NCBI GenBank assembly: GCA_016719855.1
Contig: JADJYH010000007.1
Span: 1 to 64,000, forward strand
Source: Saprospiraceae bacterium
GTDB lineage: Bacteria; Bacteroidota; Bacteroidia; Chitinophagales; Saprospiraceae
Length of the DNA stretch: 64,000 nucleotides
Direction of reading: 5' to 3'
Shown here one piece after another: positions 54,003-62,985 of the stretch. Position numbers and translations under genes: made by a program. The notes beneath the pieces are model-generated. The model did not search any database. It was not told the DNA's origin and saw only the letters and a program-made list of their open reading frames with translations. Position 1 is the stretch's first letter; every line of letters begins with the position of its first letter.

Positions 54003-54884
54003 ATGAAAAAAACCTTCTTTTTACTTGCAATATCGCTGCTTCCGCTGCTTGCTCATTCCCAGAAACTCGGTGAAATAAAAGACGCCGTCAAAAGCGGCTC
54101 ATCGAGCGAAAACGGTGGCGGTCGCAACAACGACAACTCCCTCTGGTGGGCTGACCTGATATTCAACATAGCTTGGGAACCAACCTGGTGGCTGCTCTAC
54201 CGTGGCCCCAACGAGACGCCCGCCAACTACGTCGAGTTCAACGACTACCCCTACGCCGACGGCGAGAACGGCCTCTACCTTCCGCCCGATTACTTCGCCG
54301 ACAAGCCCATGAGCCTGCAACTGACGGCGCACCTCCAAACCGACCAAGACGCCGTGTACGGTGGCTTTTTTCAGGCAAAATGGTCGCCGAACCGTGCCAT
54401 CACGCTCGATGTGAACCACTTGCAGCTTCTCGAAACGCTGGACGATAACAATGGGGCAGGCAGCAGCACCGACCAATTTGCCATTACCAACCTCAACCTC
54501 GCCTACAATCGGGTACACAACTCAAAATTCCAGCTTTGGTGGGGTGGGGGGCTTATGCTCCTCAATGGCGGCGGCAACGATGTGCTGTACGGCAGCCCCT
54601 CCTTCAACGCCGGACTTACCTGGTACTTCAAGCGGCCACTCAGCCTCTATGCCGACACCCAAATTGGCTATCCGAACGGTGCTTTCGCCCGGCAAAACCA
54701 GGTGCGGATGCAGGTACACCTCAAGCAGTTCATGATTTATGCGGGCTACCAGGGCACCAAGGTCGGCGACGTCGGCCTGCCTAACATGGCGGTGGGGACG
54801 GGGGTGTGGTTTTTAGTTGTCATTAGTCAATTCCTCACGCAACGACAAGACAGCATCAATCGGGTGCTTGGCCTTCTAAAATGA
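54003..54884 (+). CDS. Outer-membrane beta-barrel-like protein
   Basis: 293 residues with signal peptide (MKKTFFLLAISLLPLLAHS). The mature part is rich in alternating strands with aromatic ends (GGFFQAKWSPNRAITLDVN, NLAYNRVHNSKFQLWWGGGL, FKRPLSLYADTQIGYPNG, FMIYAGYQGTKVGDVG), as in small outer-membrane barrels. No family recognised. The last 20 or so residues (LTQRQDSINRVLGLLK) do not fit a barrel end and overlap the convergent FISUMP gene by 29 bp; a lost base near 54815 could have extended the frame, the natural end being close to VGTGVWF. Confidence 0.7.
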   Translation: MKKTFFLLAISLLPLLAHSQKLGEIKDAVKSGSSSENGGGRNNDNSLWWADLIFNIAWEPTWWLLYRGPNETPANYVEFNDYPYADGENGLYLPPDYFADKPMSLQLTAHLQTDQDAVYGGFFQAKWSPNRAITLDVNHLQLLETLDDNNGAGSSTDQFAITNLNLAYNRVHNSKFQLWWGGGLMLLNGGGNDVLYGSPSFNAGLTWYFKRPLSLYADTQIGYPNGAFARQNQVRMQVHLKQFMIYAGYQGTKVGDVGLPNMAVGTGVWFLVVISQFLTQRQDSINRVLGLLK

Positions 54885-55784
54885 ACTGTCGCTTCCGCCA
54901 TGTGTCGAACACAGCGGAAAGTACAAAGTCCCCGTAAGCTTTTGACGATGACCAGTACCCGCCGAATTTTTCCATTCCATCAAACTTTTGCGTGTCATGG
55001 TACCCACCCGGTACTGCATCGAAGCCGCTATTGCCGCCCAACATCAGCACCACAAGCGCCTGTGCAGGATTGCCCACTACTTCGGGCGGTGTCTTCACGT
55101 TGAGCTGATAGCCTCCAGCATTCTGTGCAAGGTCTTTCCATTCGGCAGCGGATGGTAAGTGCCAACCCTGCGGACAAGCAGTTATTGCATCTTGCCAATT
55201 ATAAAGCCGACCGAATTCGGTACAATGGAGCGTATCGCTTGCATAGCAGGCCGAATTCGGCAATTGAAAGCGAAGGTTTTCGGCCATCCAAACACGACCC
55301 GAAAGGCGCACGATGCGGTATCTCATTCCATCTCTATCATCGGTCAGTGTCTCGGCACGGCACTGCTTAGGGTGGGGGAGGTCATGGCGGGGTCAGCCGT
55401 GCCCGGAGTTTTTGGCGACAAGAGCAACAGTACGACTACGCCCAAAACGGCAAGCCCGCCCAAAACGGGCCAAAGCCATTTTTTGTTTTTGGTGGCAGCA
55501 ATTGGCGCTACCGAACCGGCCTTAAAATCATCGGCACTAAGGTCGCTAATGGTGTCGAGCAGCCCCTCCATGATTTTGTTCCGCTTCAAGTCCGCTTCGT
55601 CCGAGGCAATGATGCCTTTGGTAACTGACCGCTCCAGTTCTTCCCAACGGGCTTCCAACAAGAGCAAGTCCTTGTGGCGGACAGCAGAGGGTGGGAGCAG
55701 TGATTTCAACTTGGAAAAAGCTGCTTCGGGATCCTGTACGAGCAGGTCATGCAATTCGCGGCGCAAAGGTTCGAGTTCCATCAT
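54856..55784 (-). CDS. EAD-like, transmembrane, FISUMP-domain protein
   Basis: About 310 residues rebuilt. The start is ATG 55784 (MMELEPLRRELHD); ATG 55844 is possible. Residues 1-85 are an EAD-like helical domain: LHDLLVQDPEAAFSKLKSLL, LLLLEARWEELERSVTKGII and DLKRNKIMEGLLDTISDL, closely matching the effector-associated domain 11 pattern. A single transmembrane helix follows (KKWLWPVLGGLAVLGVVVLL). After a frameshift near 55345 (AVPRH-stop against ETLTDDRDGMRYRIV) comes a FISUMP domain: GRVWMAENLRFQLPNSACYA, FGRLYNWQDAITACPQGWHL, GGYWSSSKA. So a cytoplasmic EAD is tied through the membrane to an exported FISUMP domain, a layout suited to a signalling adaptor. The role is inferred. Confidence 0.72.
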
Positions 55785-56013
55785 CTTGAACGGGTATTTT
55801 ATGGCGGTAGTATTGCTTGCTGACGGTATGGCGAAGGTAGGCAAATGAGTGGAAAATACAATTGCTTTGGAATCGCCCTATTTTACGCTTCACTTAGAAG
55901 TTCCACAAAAGAAATCCTCGCTTTCCTGCCCTTTTCTCCCGCTTTTTTCAAATCTTCGCATATCCTCTCAAACCTTTGTCATTCCCGTAGGGAACCTAAC
56001 TCAACCCCTCATC

Positions 56014-56796
56014 ATGAGCAAACTCGTCGCCATCGTCCGCACCATCAGCCCCCGCATGGAGAAGTGCGAGCTGACCCACCTCGACCGCCAGCCGATTGAC
56101 GTTGCACTGGCCGAGAAGCAGCACGAGGAGTACCTCGACGCCCTGCGCCGCCTCGGCTGCGAGCTGGAACATGCCATGGAGATGCCCTTCCACCCCGACT
56201 CGGTCTTCGTGGAGGACTGCGCCGTGGTGGTGGACGAGCTGGCCATCATCGCCCGACCCGGTGCCGAAAGCCGACGGGAAGAGGTGTACAGCATCGCCGA
56301 GGCGCTGGAACAGTTCCGGGAGAAAATTTACTACATCGAGTCGCCAGGACTGCTCGACGGCGGCGACGTGCTGCGGATCGGCAAGCAAATCTGGGTGGGC
56401 CTCAGCGGCCGCACCAATGCCGACGCCGTGCTGCAAATGCAGTCCATCCTGAAGCCCTACGGCTACTCCGTGGATGCCGTGCGCATGGGCGAGGGCTGCC
56501 TCCACCTCAAGTCCGCCGTGACCCAGGTGGCCGACGACCTCCTGCTACTCAACCCCGACTGGGTACACCCCGACTACTTCCCCGACTTCGACATCATCGA
56601 GACCGACCCCGACGAACCGGGCGCCGCCAATGCCCTGCTCATCGGCGACACGGTCATCTACCCCGACGACTACCCGTTCACGGCGCTGCTGCTGGCCGAA
56701 GAAGGCATCGAGTTGCTGCTGGTGGACAATTCGGAGGTGATAAAAGCAGAGGGTGGGGTGACGTGTTGTTGTGTGCTGGTGGGGGTGGAGGATTGA
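56014..56796 (+). CDS. Dimethylarginine dimethylaminohydrolase (DDAH) family protein
   Basis: 260 residues from ATG 56014 (MSKLVAIVRTISPRMEKCE); the longer frame upstream is non-coding in character. Amidinotransferase fold: VFVEDCAVVVDELAIIARPG contains the FVED motif, LLDGGDVLRIGKQIWVGLSG binds substrate, GEGCLHLKSAVTQV has the catalytic His, and GGVTCCCVLVG near the C-terminus carries the catalytic Cys (an unusual CCC run). DDAH hydrolyses methylated arginine to citrulline and dimethylamine; bacterial members may act on arginine-like substrates. Cytoplasmic. No operon partner. Confidence 0.92.
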   Translation: MSKLVAIVRTISPRMEKCELTHLDRQPIDVALAEKQHEEYLDALRRLGCELEHAMEMPFHPDSVFVEDCAVVVDELAIIARPGAESRREEVYSIAEALEQFREKIYYIESPGLLDGGDVLRIGKQIWVGLSGRTNADAVLQMQSILKPYGYSVDAVRMGEGCLHLKSAVTQVADDLLLLNPDWVHPDYFPDFDIIETDPDEPGAANALLIGDTVIYPDDYPFTALLLAEEGIELLLVDNSEVIKAEGGVTCCCVLVGVED

Positions 56797-56808
56797 TTTA
56801 TGCTTCTG

Positions 56809-56850
56809 GCTGTTAGCTTTTGGCCATCTGCATTTGGCCAACAGCCAAAA
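56809..56850. repeat. Heptamer repeat array (GCTGTTA type)
   Basis: Six 7-nt units, each beginning GC (GCTGTTA GCTTTTG type). About 30 of 39 positions match the array at 29040-29074. Lies between DDAH and a convergent lipoprotein gene. Confidence 0.6.
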
Positions 56851-56882
56851 TCAATTTTAAGAGTGGCAACCCGCCCATCCAG

Positions 56883-57335
56883 CTATTTAAAAAGGAAAAT
56901 ACTCAAGTCATCACGGGTATTGGACAAGGTATCGCCGTTCAAAATTACCTGCTCGAAAGTATGAACGCCCTCGCAGCACTTGCTGCTGTTATCGAAGCCG
57001 ATGATGGTGAAGAGCGTATCGGGCGGTAGGCTGTCCAACTGAAAAATATAGCCAGCGGTATTGGCACCAGCCTCGATGGCCACGATATACGGATTGCTGA
57101 AGGTTATTTCATAGTTGGGAATGATTCCCCCTTGGCTTGCCAGGAGGGGTGTGATTTTTAAGCTGTCCAGCAAGTATTTCCCTGTAAGGATAAGGTCGGT
57201 GCTATCCGCCGAGGAGGCGAATTTAATGAGTTTGATGTCGTTGCCCGGGCATTCTTCGGTGAAGCATTTGCTGCAGGACGAGGCAGCAATAAGGCTTGAA
57301 ATGGTGAAGGCGAGTAGGATAAATTTTTTCATCAA
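56883..57335 (-). CDS. Small putative lipoprotein
   Basis: 150 residues. The signal region (MMKKFILLAFTISSLIAASS) ends in a lipobox-like ASSC. The mature part has paired Cys (CSKCFTEEC, SKCCEG) and KYLLDSLKITPLL, YIFQLDSLPPDTLFTIIGFD, TFEQVILNGDT blocks. The downstream gene on the same strand side at 57411 is a diverged paralogue with the same blocks. Function unknown. Confidence 0.75.
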   Translation of the reverse strand: MMKKFILLAFTISSLIAASSCSKCFTEECPGNDIKLIKFASSADSTDLILTGKYLLDSLKITPLLASQGGIIPNYEITFSNPYIVAIEAGANTAGYIFQLDSLPPDTLFTIIGFDNSSKCCEGVHTFEQVILNGDTLSNTRDDLSIFLFK

Positions 57336-57410
57336 GGACAGTTGTTGCAGTTTGTTTTGACAGTCAGGGTCAGCATTGTGCGCAAAGTTAAAAAATTGGC
57401 AACCCTCACT

Positions 57411-57848
57411 TTATTTGAAAATTTTGATGCAACAAACGGTGTAGTCACTGGGAATCGCTTGACCATTGAGCGTGAGCGTTTCAAATGAGGTAAAGCCGGG
57501 GCAACAGTCGTCCTTGCCTGCTACGAGTTCAAAAGTCGTGGCCAGGAGGGTGTCAGGAGGCAAGGTGTCGAGTTGTATGATATAGCCTGTGGTGTTATTG
57601 TCTGCCCAAATTTCTGCATTATATAGTATTGGTTCATGCGGGCGGGCACCGGACTTGGTTGGGTCAATCAGAATGGGCGTAATTGTCAGACTGTCCAATA
57701 AATACTGCCCGCCAAGGATGAGGTTGCGTCGCTTTGACAAAATGAACAGCATTTGATGTCGCCATCAGCGCAGTCCACCTTACTGCATTCGCAAGATGAC
57801 AAGCAAATCAAACAAAACTGCGGCGAGGAAAATCAGGGCATTTTTCAT
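57411..57848 (-). CDS. Small putative lipoprotein, paralogue of the neighbour (frameshifted)
   Basis: About 145 residues when rebuilt from ATG 57848 (MKNALIFLAAVLF). The frame then shifts to ICLSSCECSKVDCADGDIK, which supplies the lipobox Cys, and near 57750 shifts again to SKRRNLILGGQYLLDSLTIT. The blocks YLLDSLTITPIL, IQLDTLPPDTLLATTFEL and FETLTLNGQ match the protein at 56883. Two indels close together may be sequencing errors or decay. Tandem duplicates. Confidence 0.6.
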
Positions 57849-58004
57849 GGATATAAATTTTGTGGTTGAACTTCAGGTGGAGCGCTCAACCCGATGAACA
57901 GAACGGCTGAACATCTTCAAAAGCCGCCCGCCCACCTCATTTTAGTTGGGTCATTATTTTTTCATAAAAAAACTACATTTGACCCAATCAAAACCACTGC
58001 AAAC

Positions 58005-59732
58005 ATGCCGAACATCAACGGAAAAGCACAACAGGATCGCACCTACGACGCCATCGTCGTGGGCAGCGGCATCAGCGGCGGGTGGGCCGCCAAGGAACTC
58101 ACCGAAAAGGGCCTCAACGTGCTCATGCTGGAGCGGGGCAAAAACCTCGAACACATCAAGGACTACAAAGGTGCGCTCAACAATCCCTGGGACGTGAAGA
58201 ACCGCGGCATGATCCCACAGGCGCTCCGCGACGACCACCCCGTGCAGAGCCAGTGCTACGCCTTTCAGGCCGACAACCAATATTTTTGGGTAAACGATAA
58301 AGAAAACCCCTACCAGCAGGACAAGCCCTTCAACTGGCTGCGGGGCGACCACCTCGGCGGGCGCTCCCTCATGTGGGGCCGCCAGAGCTACCGCTGGAGC
58401 GAGATGGACTTCGAGAGCAACGCCCGCGACGGCAACGGCTCCGACTGGCCCATCCGCTACAAAGACCTCGAAAAGTGGTACGACCACGTGGAAACCTTCG
58501 CCGGCATCAGTGGCTCGAAGGAGGGGCTGGCGCAACTGCCCGACAGCAAGTTCCTGCCAGCCATGGAGATGAACTGCCTCGAAACGCACACCGCCGGGGC
58601 CATCAAGAAAAACTGGAACGACCGCCGCATGATCATCGGCAGGGTGGCGCACCTGACCGCCGTTGGTGAGGTGCAGAAAAAGCTCGGCCGCGGTGCTTGC
58701 CAGTTCCGCAACCGCTGCCACTGGGGCTGCCCGTTCGGGGCCTACTTCAGCAGCCTCTCGGCCACCATTCCGGCGGCGATGGCCACAGGCAAGCTCACCA
58801 TCCGCACCGACGCCAACGTGAGCGAGGTCATGTACGATGATAAAACGCAGCGCGCAACGGGCGTGCGCTTCATTGACCGCAACACCAAGCAGACGGAGGA
58901 GTATTTTGCCAAAATCATCTTCCTGAATGCCAGCACCATCGGCACCACTTTCGTGCTGCTCAATTCGAAAAGCAACCGCTTCCCCGACGGCCTCGGCAAC
59001 GACAGCGGCGTCATCGGACACTACCTCATGGACCATCACTACGGGGTGGGCGCCTCTGCGGCGCACGACGACTTTGGCGACCAATACGTGTCGGGCCGCC
59101 GCGCCAACGGCATCTACGTGCCGCGCTTCCGAAACCTGCCCGGCAAGGAACAGCAGAAGGAATACGTGCGTGGCTTCGGCTTCCAGGGCGGCGCTGGCCG
59201 CGGCGGTTGGGGCCGGGTGAACGGCAAGCCGGGCTTCGGCGCTGCGCTGAAAACCGAGATGCACGACCCTGGCCAATGGAGCTTCTGGCTCGGTGGTTGG
59301 GCGGAGCACCTGCCCCATTTTGACAACAAAGTGACGCTGGACACCAGCAAGACCGACCCCCACGGACTGCCGCTGATCCATATTGACTGCGAGTTCCGGG
59401 GGAACGAAAAGGCCATGCGCAAGGACATCATGGCCTGCGCCGCCGAGATGCTCGAAGCGGCTGGGCACAAGGACATCCGGCAGTTCGACGACCTCGACTC
59501 GACCCCGCCGGGCCACTGCATCCACGAGATGGGCACCTGCCGCATGGGCACTGACCCAAAGACCTCGGCGCTCAACGGCAACAACCAACTCTGGGCGGTG
59601 AAGAACGTCTTCGTGACGGACGGTGCCTGCATGGCCAGCACGGCCTGCCAGAACCCGTCGCTGACCTACATGGCGCTGACGGCACGGGCGGCGGATATTG
59701 CGGTGCAACAGTTGAAGCGGGGGGAGTTGTAG
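58005..59732 (+). CDS. GMC family FAD-dependent oxidoreductase
   Basis: 575 residues from ATG 58005 (MPNINGKAQQDRTYDAIVVG). FAD-binding Rossmann motif AIVVGSGISGGWAAKELTEK (about 16-35) and the E of MLERG. A flavin-contact block is RGDHLGGRSLMWGRQSYRWS; the Cys-rich CQFRNRCHWGCPFGAYFSS is typical of the glucose/gluconate/sorbosone subgroup. The C-terminal GMC domain has HCIHEMGTCRMGTDP, with the catalytic His in STPPGHCIHE, and the closing FVTDGACMASTACQNPSLTY. Members of this subgroup oxidise sugars or sugar acids, often with a small membrane or Tat-exported partner; none lies next to it here. No clear signal peptide. Confidence 0.92.
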   Translation: MPNINGKAQQDRTYDAIVVGSGISGGWAAKELTEKGLNVLMLERGKNLEHIKDYKGALNNPWDVKNRGMIPQALRDDHPVQSQCYAFQADNQYFWVNDKENPYQQDKPFNWLRGDHLGGRSLMWGRQSYRWSEMDFESNARDGNGSDWPIRYKDLEKWYDHVETFAGISGSKEGLAQLPDSKFLPAMEMNCLETHTAGAIKKNWNDRRMIIGRVAHLTAVGEVQKKLGRGACQFRNRCHWGCPFGAYFSSLSATIPAAMATGKLTIRTDANVSEVMYDDKTQRATGVRFIDRNTKQTEEYFAKIIFLNASTIGTTFVLLNSKSNRFPDGLGNDSGVIGHYLMDHHYGVGASAAHDDFGDQYVSGRRANGIYVPRFRNLPGKEQQKEYVRGFGFQGGAGRGGWGRVNGKPGFGAALKTEMHDPGQWSFWLGGWAEHLPHFDNKVTLDTSKTDPHGLPLIHIDCEFRGNEKAMRKDIMACAAEMLEAAGHKDIRQFDDLDSTPPGHCIHEMGTCRMGTDPKTSALNGNNQLWAVKNVFVTDGACMASTACQNPSLTYMALTARAADIAVQQLKRGEL

Positions 59733-59756
59733 GGTTTTATAAGTTTCGTATTTTTG
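59727..59756 (+). promoter_or_regulatory. Bacteroidota-type promoter for the toxin-antitoxin pair
   Basis: TTG (59727-59729), 19 nt, then TATTTTTG (59749-59756), a perfect TAnnTTTG element, 14 nt before ATG 59771. It overlaps the end of the oxidoreductase gene. Confidence 0.6.
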
Positions 59757-59770
59757 TAAAAATCAGTGCC

Positions 59771-59983
59771 ATGAATGCTCCAGTTTCAACGCCGTTTACC
59801 AACCTTCAACATGAATTGCTCCGGGTTTACGCAATGAACTTGCCGGATGAGGACTTGCTTGCCATCCGCCGGATGATTGCCAAGTATTTGCTTGAAAAAG
59901 CTCGGACAAAAGCCACACAAATCAGCAAGGATAAAGGCTACAACCAAGCCACGCTGGAAAAATGGTTGAACGAAGAATCCTAA
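59771..59983 (+). CDS. Putative antitoxin of a PIN toxin
   Basis: 70 residues. Helical N-terminus (FTNLQHELLRVYAMNLPDED, LLAIRRMIAKYLLEKA) followed by a charged tail (SKDKGYNQATLEKWLNEES) suited to wrap a toxin. This opening, with LLRVYAMNLPDEDLLAIR, is the usual one for small proteins encoded just before TIGR00305-type PIN proteins in Bacteroidota. The PIN gene starts 6 bp downstream. It would both neutralise the toxin and bind the operator; DNA binding is inferred. Confidence 0.75.
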   Translation: MNAPVSTPFTNLQHELLRVYAMNLPDEDLLAIRRMIAKYLLEKARTKATQISKDKGYNQATLEKWLNEES

Positions 59984-59989
59984 TCATCC

Positions 59990-60419
<430 letters not shown>

Positions 60420-60463
60420 AAGGTTTTGCAACCCATTTATCTTTTCAATTTAATAATACTGCC

Positions 60464-61015
60464 ATGAAAGCTAGTGCCAACTTCCAGCATCAATACCTGG
60501 AAAAAATGCTCCACACCGAAGACCAGCACCTAAAAAAGCTGCACAGCTTGGTCGCAGCTGCGCTGAAGGAGGAGGATTTAATCGTAAGGACCCTGAGGCT
60601 GCAAGCCAATGAAAATTCCACCGCTGGGCAGCGGATTGCCGACAAAGTGGCGACGTTTGGCGGGAGCTGGACGTTCATCATTGGTTTTGGCGGAGTACTG
60701 GCTTGCTGGATTGCCGTCAACGTGGTAATGGCCACGAGGGCCTTCGACCCGTACCCTTTCATCCTGCTCAACTTGGTTTTGTCCACCATCGCCGCCTTGC
60801 AGGCACCGGTGATCATGATGTCGCAAAACCGGAAGGAGGAAAAGGACCGCAAGCGGGCGGAAAACGACTACATCATCAACCTGAAAGCGGAAATCGAGAT
60901 CCGAAACCTCCACCAGAAAATCAACCTGCTGATGGAGGAGCAGTTCAAGACGCTGCTGGACGTGCAAAAGTACCAAGTGGAATTGCTGGAGGGGATTGCG
61001 GGCAAGAAGAAGTGA
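60464..61015 (+). CDS. DUF1003 membrane protein
   Basis: 183 residues. The DUF1003 core is clear: DKVATFGGSWTFIIGFGGVL, a first transmembrane helix, then FDPYPFILLNLVLSTIAALQ followed by APVIMMSQNRKEEKDR. Two transmembrane helices. A C-terminal coiled coil follows (NDYIINLKAEIEIRNLHQKI, NLLMEEQFKTLLDVQKYQ). Function unknown; often near transport or stress genes. Start ATG 60464. It converges on the small channel-like gene, only 5 bp apart. Confidence 0.9.
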   Translation: MKASANFQHQYLEKMLHTEDQHLKKLHSLVAAALKEEDLIVRTLRLQANENSTAGQRIADKVATFGGSWTFIIGFGGVLACWIAVNVVMATRAFDPYPFILLNLVLSTIAALQAPVIMMSQNRKEEKDRKRAENDYIINLKAEIEIRNLHQKINLLMEEQFKTLLDVQKYQVELLEGIAGKKK

Positions 61016-61020
61016 GGAGA

Positions 61021-61368
61021 CTAAGTCTCCTCATCCAAGTGCAACGCGTGCAGGAAGCGGTGCAGTACTGGCGCAATGACCACAGAAACGGCGGCCAAAA
61101 AGGCAATGCCGCTGTACAGTGCATAAAACGAGGCGAAGAGCTTGCCTTCCGTGCAGTCCAGCGGGTTGACGGGCCCCATGCCCGTCAGTATCATGGAGGC
61201 ATTGTAGAACCCATCCACCAGCGGGAGCTTCCCGAAATAACAGTAGCCGACAGTGCCGAGTACAAGTGAAAAGGCGATCAGCGCTGAGCCGCCGACAAAA
61301 TGCCGTAACACCCGCCGACGGAACTTGGCAACCGGAGCAAGTGGCTTTAATTTATGCTCAAAACTCAT
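61021..61368 (-). CDS. Small 2TM channel-like protein with altered filter
   Basis: 115 residues, two transmembrane helices around a pore-like loop. LVDGFYNASMILTGMGPVN followed by TEGKLFASFYALYSGIAFLA lines up with the pore of two-TM K+ channels (DAFYFSVVTLTTVGYGD...GKLFTIFYLLIGI), but the filter TVGYGD is replaced by TGMGPVN, so K+ selectivity is not expected. Similar short proteins occur in other bacteria annotated as two-pore-domain channels (general knowledge). The start, ATG 61368, gives a basic N-terminus before helix 1 (FVGGSALIAFSLVLGTVGYC). Confidence 0.75.
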   Translation of the reverse strand: MSFEHKLKPLAPVAKFRRRVLRHFVGGSALIAFSLVLGTVGYCYFGKLPLVDGFYNASMILTGMGPVNPLDCTEGKLFASFYALYSGIAFLAAVSVVIAPVLHRFLHALHLDEET

Positions 61369-61468
61369 GACAGGGAATTTTATTTCGGGCGAATTTATGG
61401 CAATTTGCCCAGTTCCGAGCTTTTAGTTTTACTTTCATAACTTTATGAAAATCAACCACTTGCGAAAA

Positions 61469-61576
61469 TTACTTGCGCTTGTTTAGTCGCTTATCCGCTA
61501 TTTTTCGGCGTATGAAAACAAACACGATATACAGCGCAATCGCTGCAATAAAGATGCTCTTTACGATTCGTACCAT
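61469..61576 (-). CDS. Possible small membrane protein (35 residues)
   Basis: ATG 61576 follows CAGGTAA, a fair ribosome site. The product MVRIVKSIFIAAIALYIVFV, then FIRRKIADKRLNKRK, has one transmembrane helix with a strongly basic tail, a shape seen in real bacterial small proteins. Overlaps nothing. No homologue known to me. Confidence 0.4.
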   Translation of the reverse strand: MVRIVKSIFIAAIALYIVFVFIRRKIADKRLNKRK

Positions 61577-61593
61577 TTTACCTGATGTTTAAT

Positions 61594-61628
61594 AAAAAAA
61601 CCGCCGGGCCTCTAGCGGGCCACGGCGG
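61594..61628 (-). terminator. Rho-independent terminator of the Thr/Ala/Lys-rich gene
   Basis: On the minus strand CCGCCGTGGCC, loop CGCTAGA, GGCCCGGCGG is followed by TTTTTTT, about 40 nt past the stop at 61669. Confidence 0.72.
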
Positions 61629-61668
61629 ATTGGAAAACCTCGGAGGGAGGGCTTTCCGCTGATAGCAA

Positions 61669-62058
61669 TCAATGCTTTGCTGTAGGGGCTGTTTTGGACG
61701 CTGCCCCATTGGTAGCACCAGTGGAGGACTGTGTGGTGTTTGTCGTTTTTGCCTTGCGGTGCTTGCGGTGAGTTTTTGCCGATGTATCGGTAGTCGCAGC
61801 GGAAGTAGTGGTCGCCGTGCTCGAAGTCTTCGAAACTGACGATTGCGTCTTTGAACTTGCAGGGGGCTTTGGCGCTTGTTTGGCCTGGGCCTCAGCCATC
61901 GGTTTTGCATGCTTTGCAGGGTCCTTTAACCCAACTGCCGAGGTGGTAGTAGTTGTAGGTTTCGGCTGTGGTTTGGCCGGAGCAGTTGTGCTTTGGGCAT
62001 TGGCGGAAAGCGTACCGCAAAAGATTGCTGCGGCTGCGATAAAAAGCATTTTTTTCAT
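61669..62058 (-). CDS. Exported low-complexity Thr/Ala/Lys/Ser-rich protein
   Basis: 129 residues with signal peptide (MKKMLFIAAAAIFCGTLSAN, then AQ). The mature part is disordered: Pro/Thr, Ala/Lys, Ser/Thr runs and a basic KTHRKHRKAKTT patch. It resembles acid-shock or cell-wall-linked basic proteins in composition only. Good ribosome site and terminator support a real gene. 62059-62322 upstream shows no gene. Confidence 0.65.
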   Translation of the reverse strand: MKKMLFIAAAAIFCGTLSANAQSTTAPAKPQPKPTTTTTSAVGLKDPAKHAKPMAEAQAKQAPKPPASSKTQSSVSKTSSTATTTSAATTDTSAKTHRKHRKAKTTNTTQSSTGATNGAASKTAPTAKH

Positions 62059-62322
62059 GATGAAAATTTTTAAAAAGTGATGTAATCAAAAGCTTGCCCA
62101 ACAGTTTTTTTTCTTCTAAAAGCAACCTGAAAAAGTGCATTGTGGCGGCATCACCCAGTGATAAAAGTGGGGCAGCCCGGAAGCAGTAACTCAAATTTTT
62201 GAACCTTTAGCGCACGAACTTCCGGGCATACGCCCGCTGAGAATGGAAACTTTGTAACACTTTTCAATTATTCTGAAATCACCTAAACTTTGTATTTCGC
62301 TGTCGCACCTGGAGGCCGTTGT

Positions 62323-62913
62323 TCATTTGGGCCGGTGCAGCGCAACGAAGGTTGCCCATTGCCCGGTCGTTGACGGGCGTTTTTGGAGATAGTGCAATCG
62401 GGCATGGTCAACCGGTATCCGGAAGCGGTTTTCTATTTTGGCAAAAAACGCTTCTTGCTCCCGTTGTTGCCGCATCATCTCACCAACCGATTGGTAAAGC
62501 TGCCTAGCCTCTAGCATCCTGACGAGCCGACCACTGGCATCGAGTAGGGTGGTGTCAAGGGTTTTTTGATAAAAATCAAAAAAGGTCAATTCATCTGCCG
62601 GGATGCCGTACGCTTCCCAATTCCGACTTGAATCGAGCTGCTCCATTCGGTTGCTGCCGCTGCTTGCCAATGTCATTTCCATCAGCATGGCTTCTTCTGC
62701 AAGTCGTCTCCAGGCGGCAGGAGTCATCACCCCAACCTGCTCAACGTCAGGTTCAGCTTTTACCCGGTGATGCGTTCCCCCTGCCGTTCGTCCTGGTTCC
62801 ATAAAGTCCACATCTGAATACCTTAACGCCTCAACGATTACCCCAAACGAGAGCAACAACATTGCCCATTCGAACCATTGTATCTTGTTGCCGTGCTGGA
62901 TAGTATCTTTCAT
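62323..62913 (-). CDS. Membrane-anchored protein of unknown function
   Basis: 196 residues. One N-terminal transmembrane helix (WFEWAMLLLSFGVIVEAL); the remainder is charged and mostly helical (WRRLAEEAMLMEMTLASSGS, RMLEARQLYQSVGEMMRQQR). No family recognised. Start ATG 62913. It lies 73 bp downstream of the HtrA gene on the same strand, so possibly co-transcribed, though an octamer array separates them. Confidence 0.6.
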   Translation of the reverse strand: MKDTIQHGNKIQWFEWAMLLLSFGVIVEALRYSDVDFMEPGRTAGGTHHRVKAEPDVEQVGVMTPAAWRRLAEEAMLMEMTLASSGSNRMEQLDSSRNWEAYGIPADELTFFDFYQKTLDTTLLDASGRLVRMLEARQLYQSVGEMMRQQREQEAFFAKIENRFRIPVDHARLHYLQKRPSTTGQWATFVALHRPK

Positions 62914-62928
62914 GGCAAATAGTCATTT

Positions 62929-62975
62929 GTTATTGGGACAACTATTAATAATGATTCAATAACCCCAATAACTCA
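62929..62975. repeat. Octamer array with short inverted partner
   Basis: 62954-62975 repeats CAATAAC (TTCAATAA CCCCAATAA type, about 8-9 nt); 62929-62938 is the inverted TTGTTATTGG. Same family as 53128-53164. Confidence 0.45.
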
Positions 62976-62985
62976 ATAACAAATT

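Noticed and set aside
57954..59708. 584-codon minus-strand frame
   Set aside because: Fully antisense to the GMC oxidoreductase, whose motifs are unmistakable.
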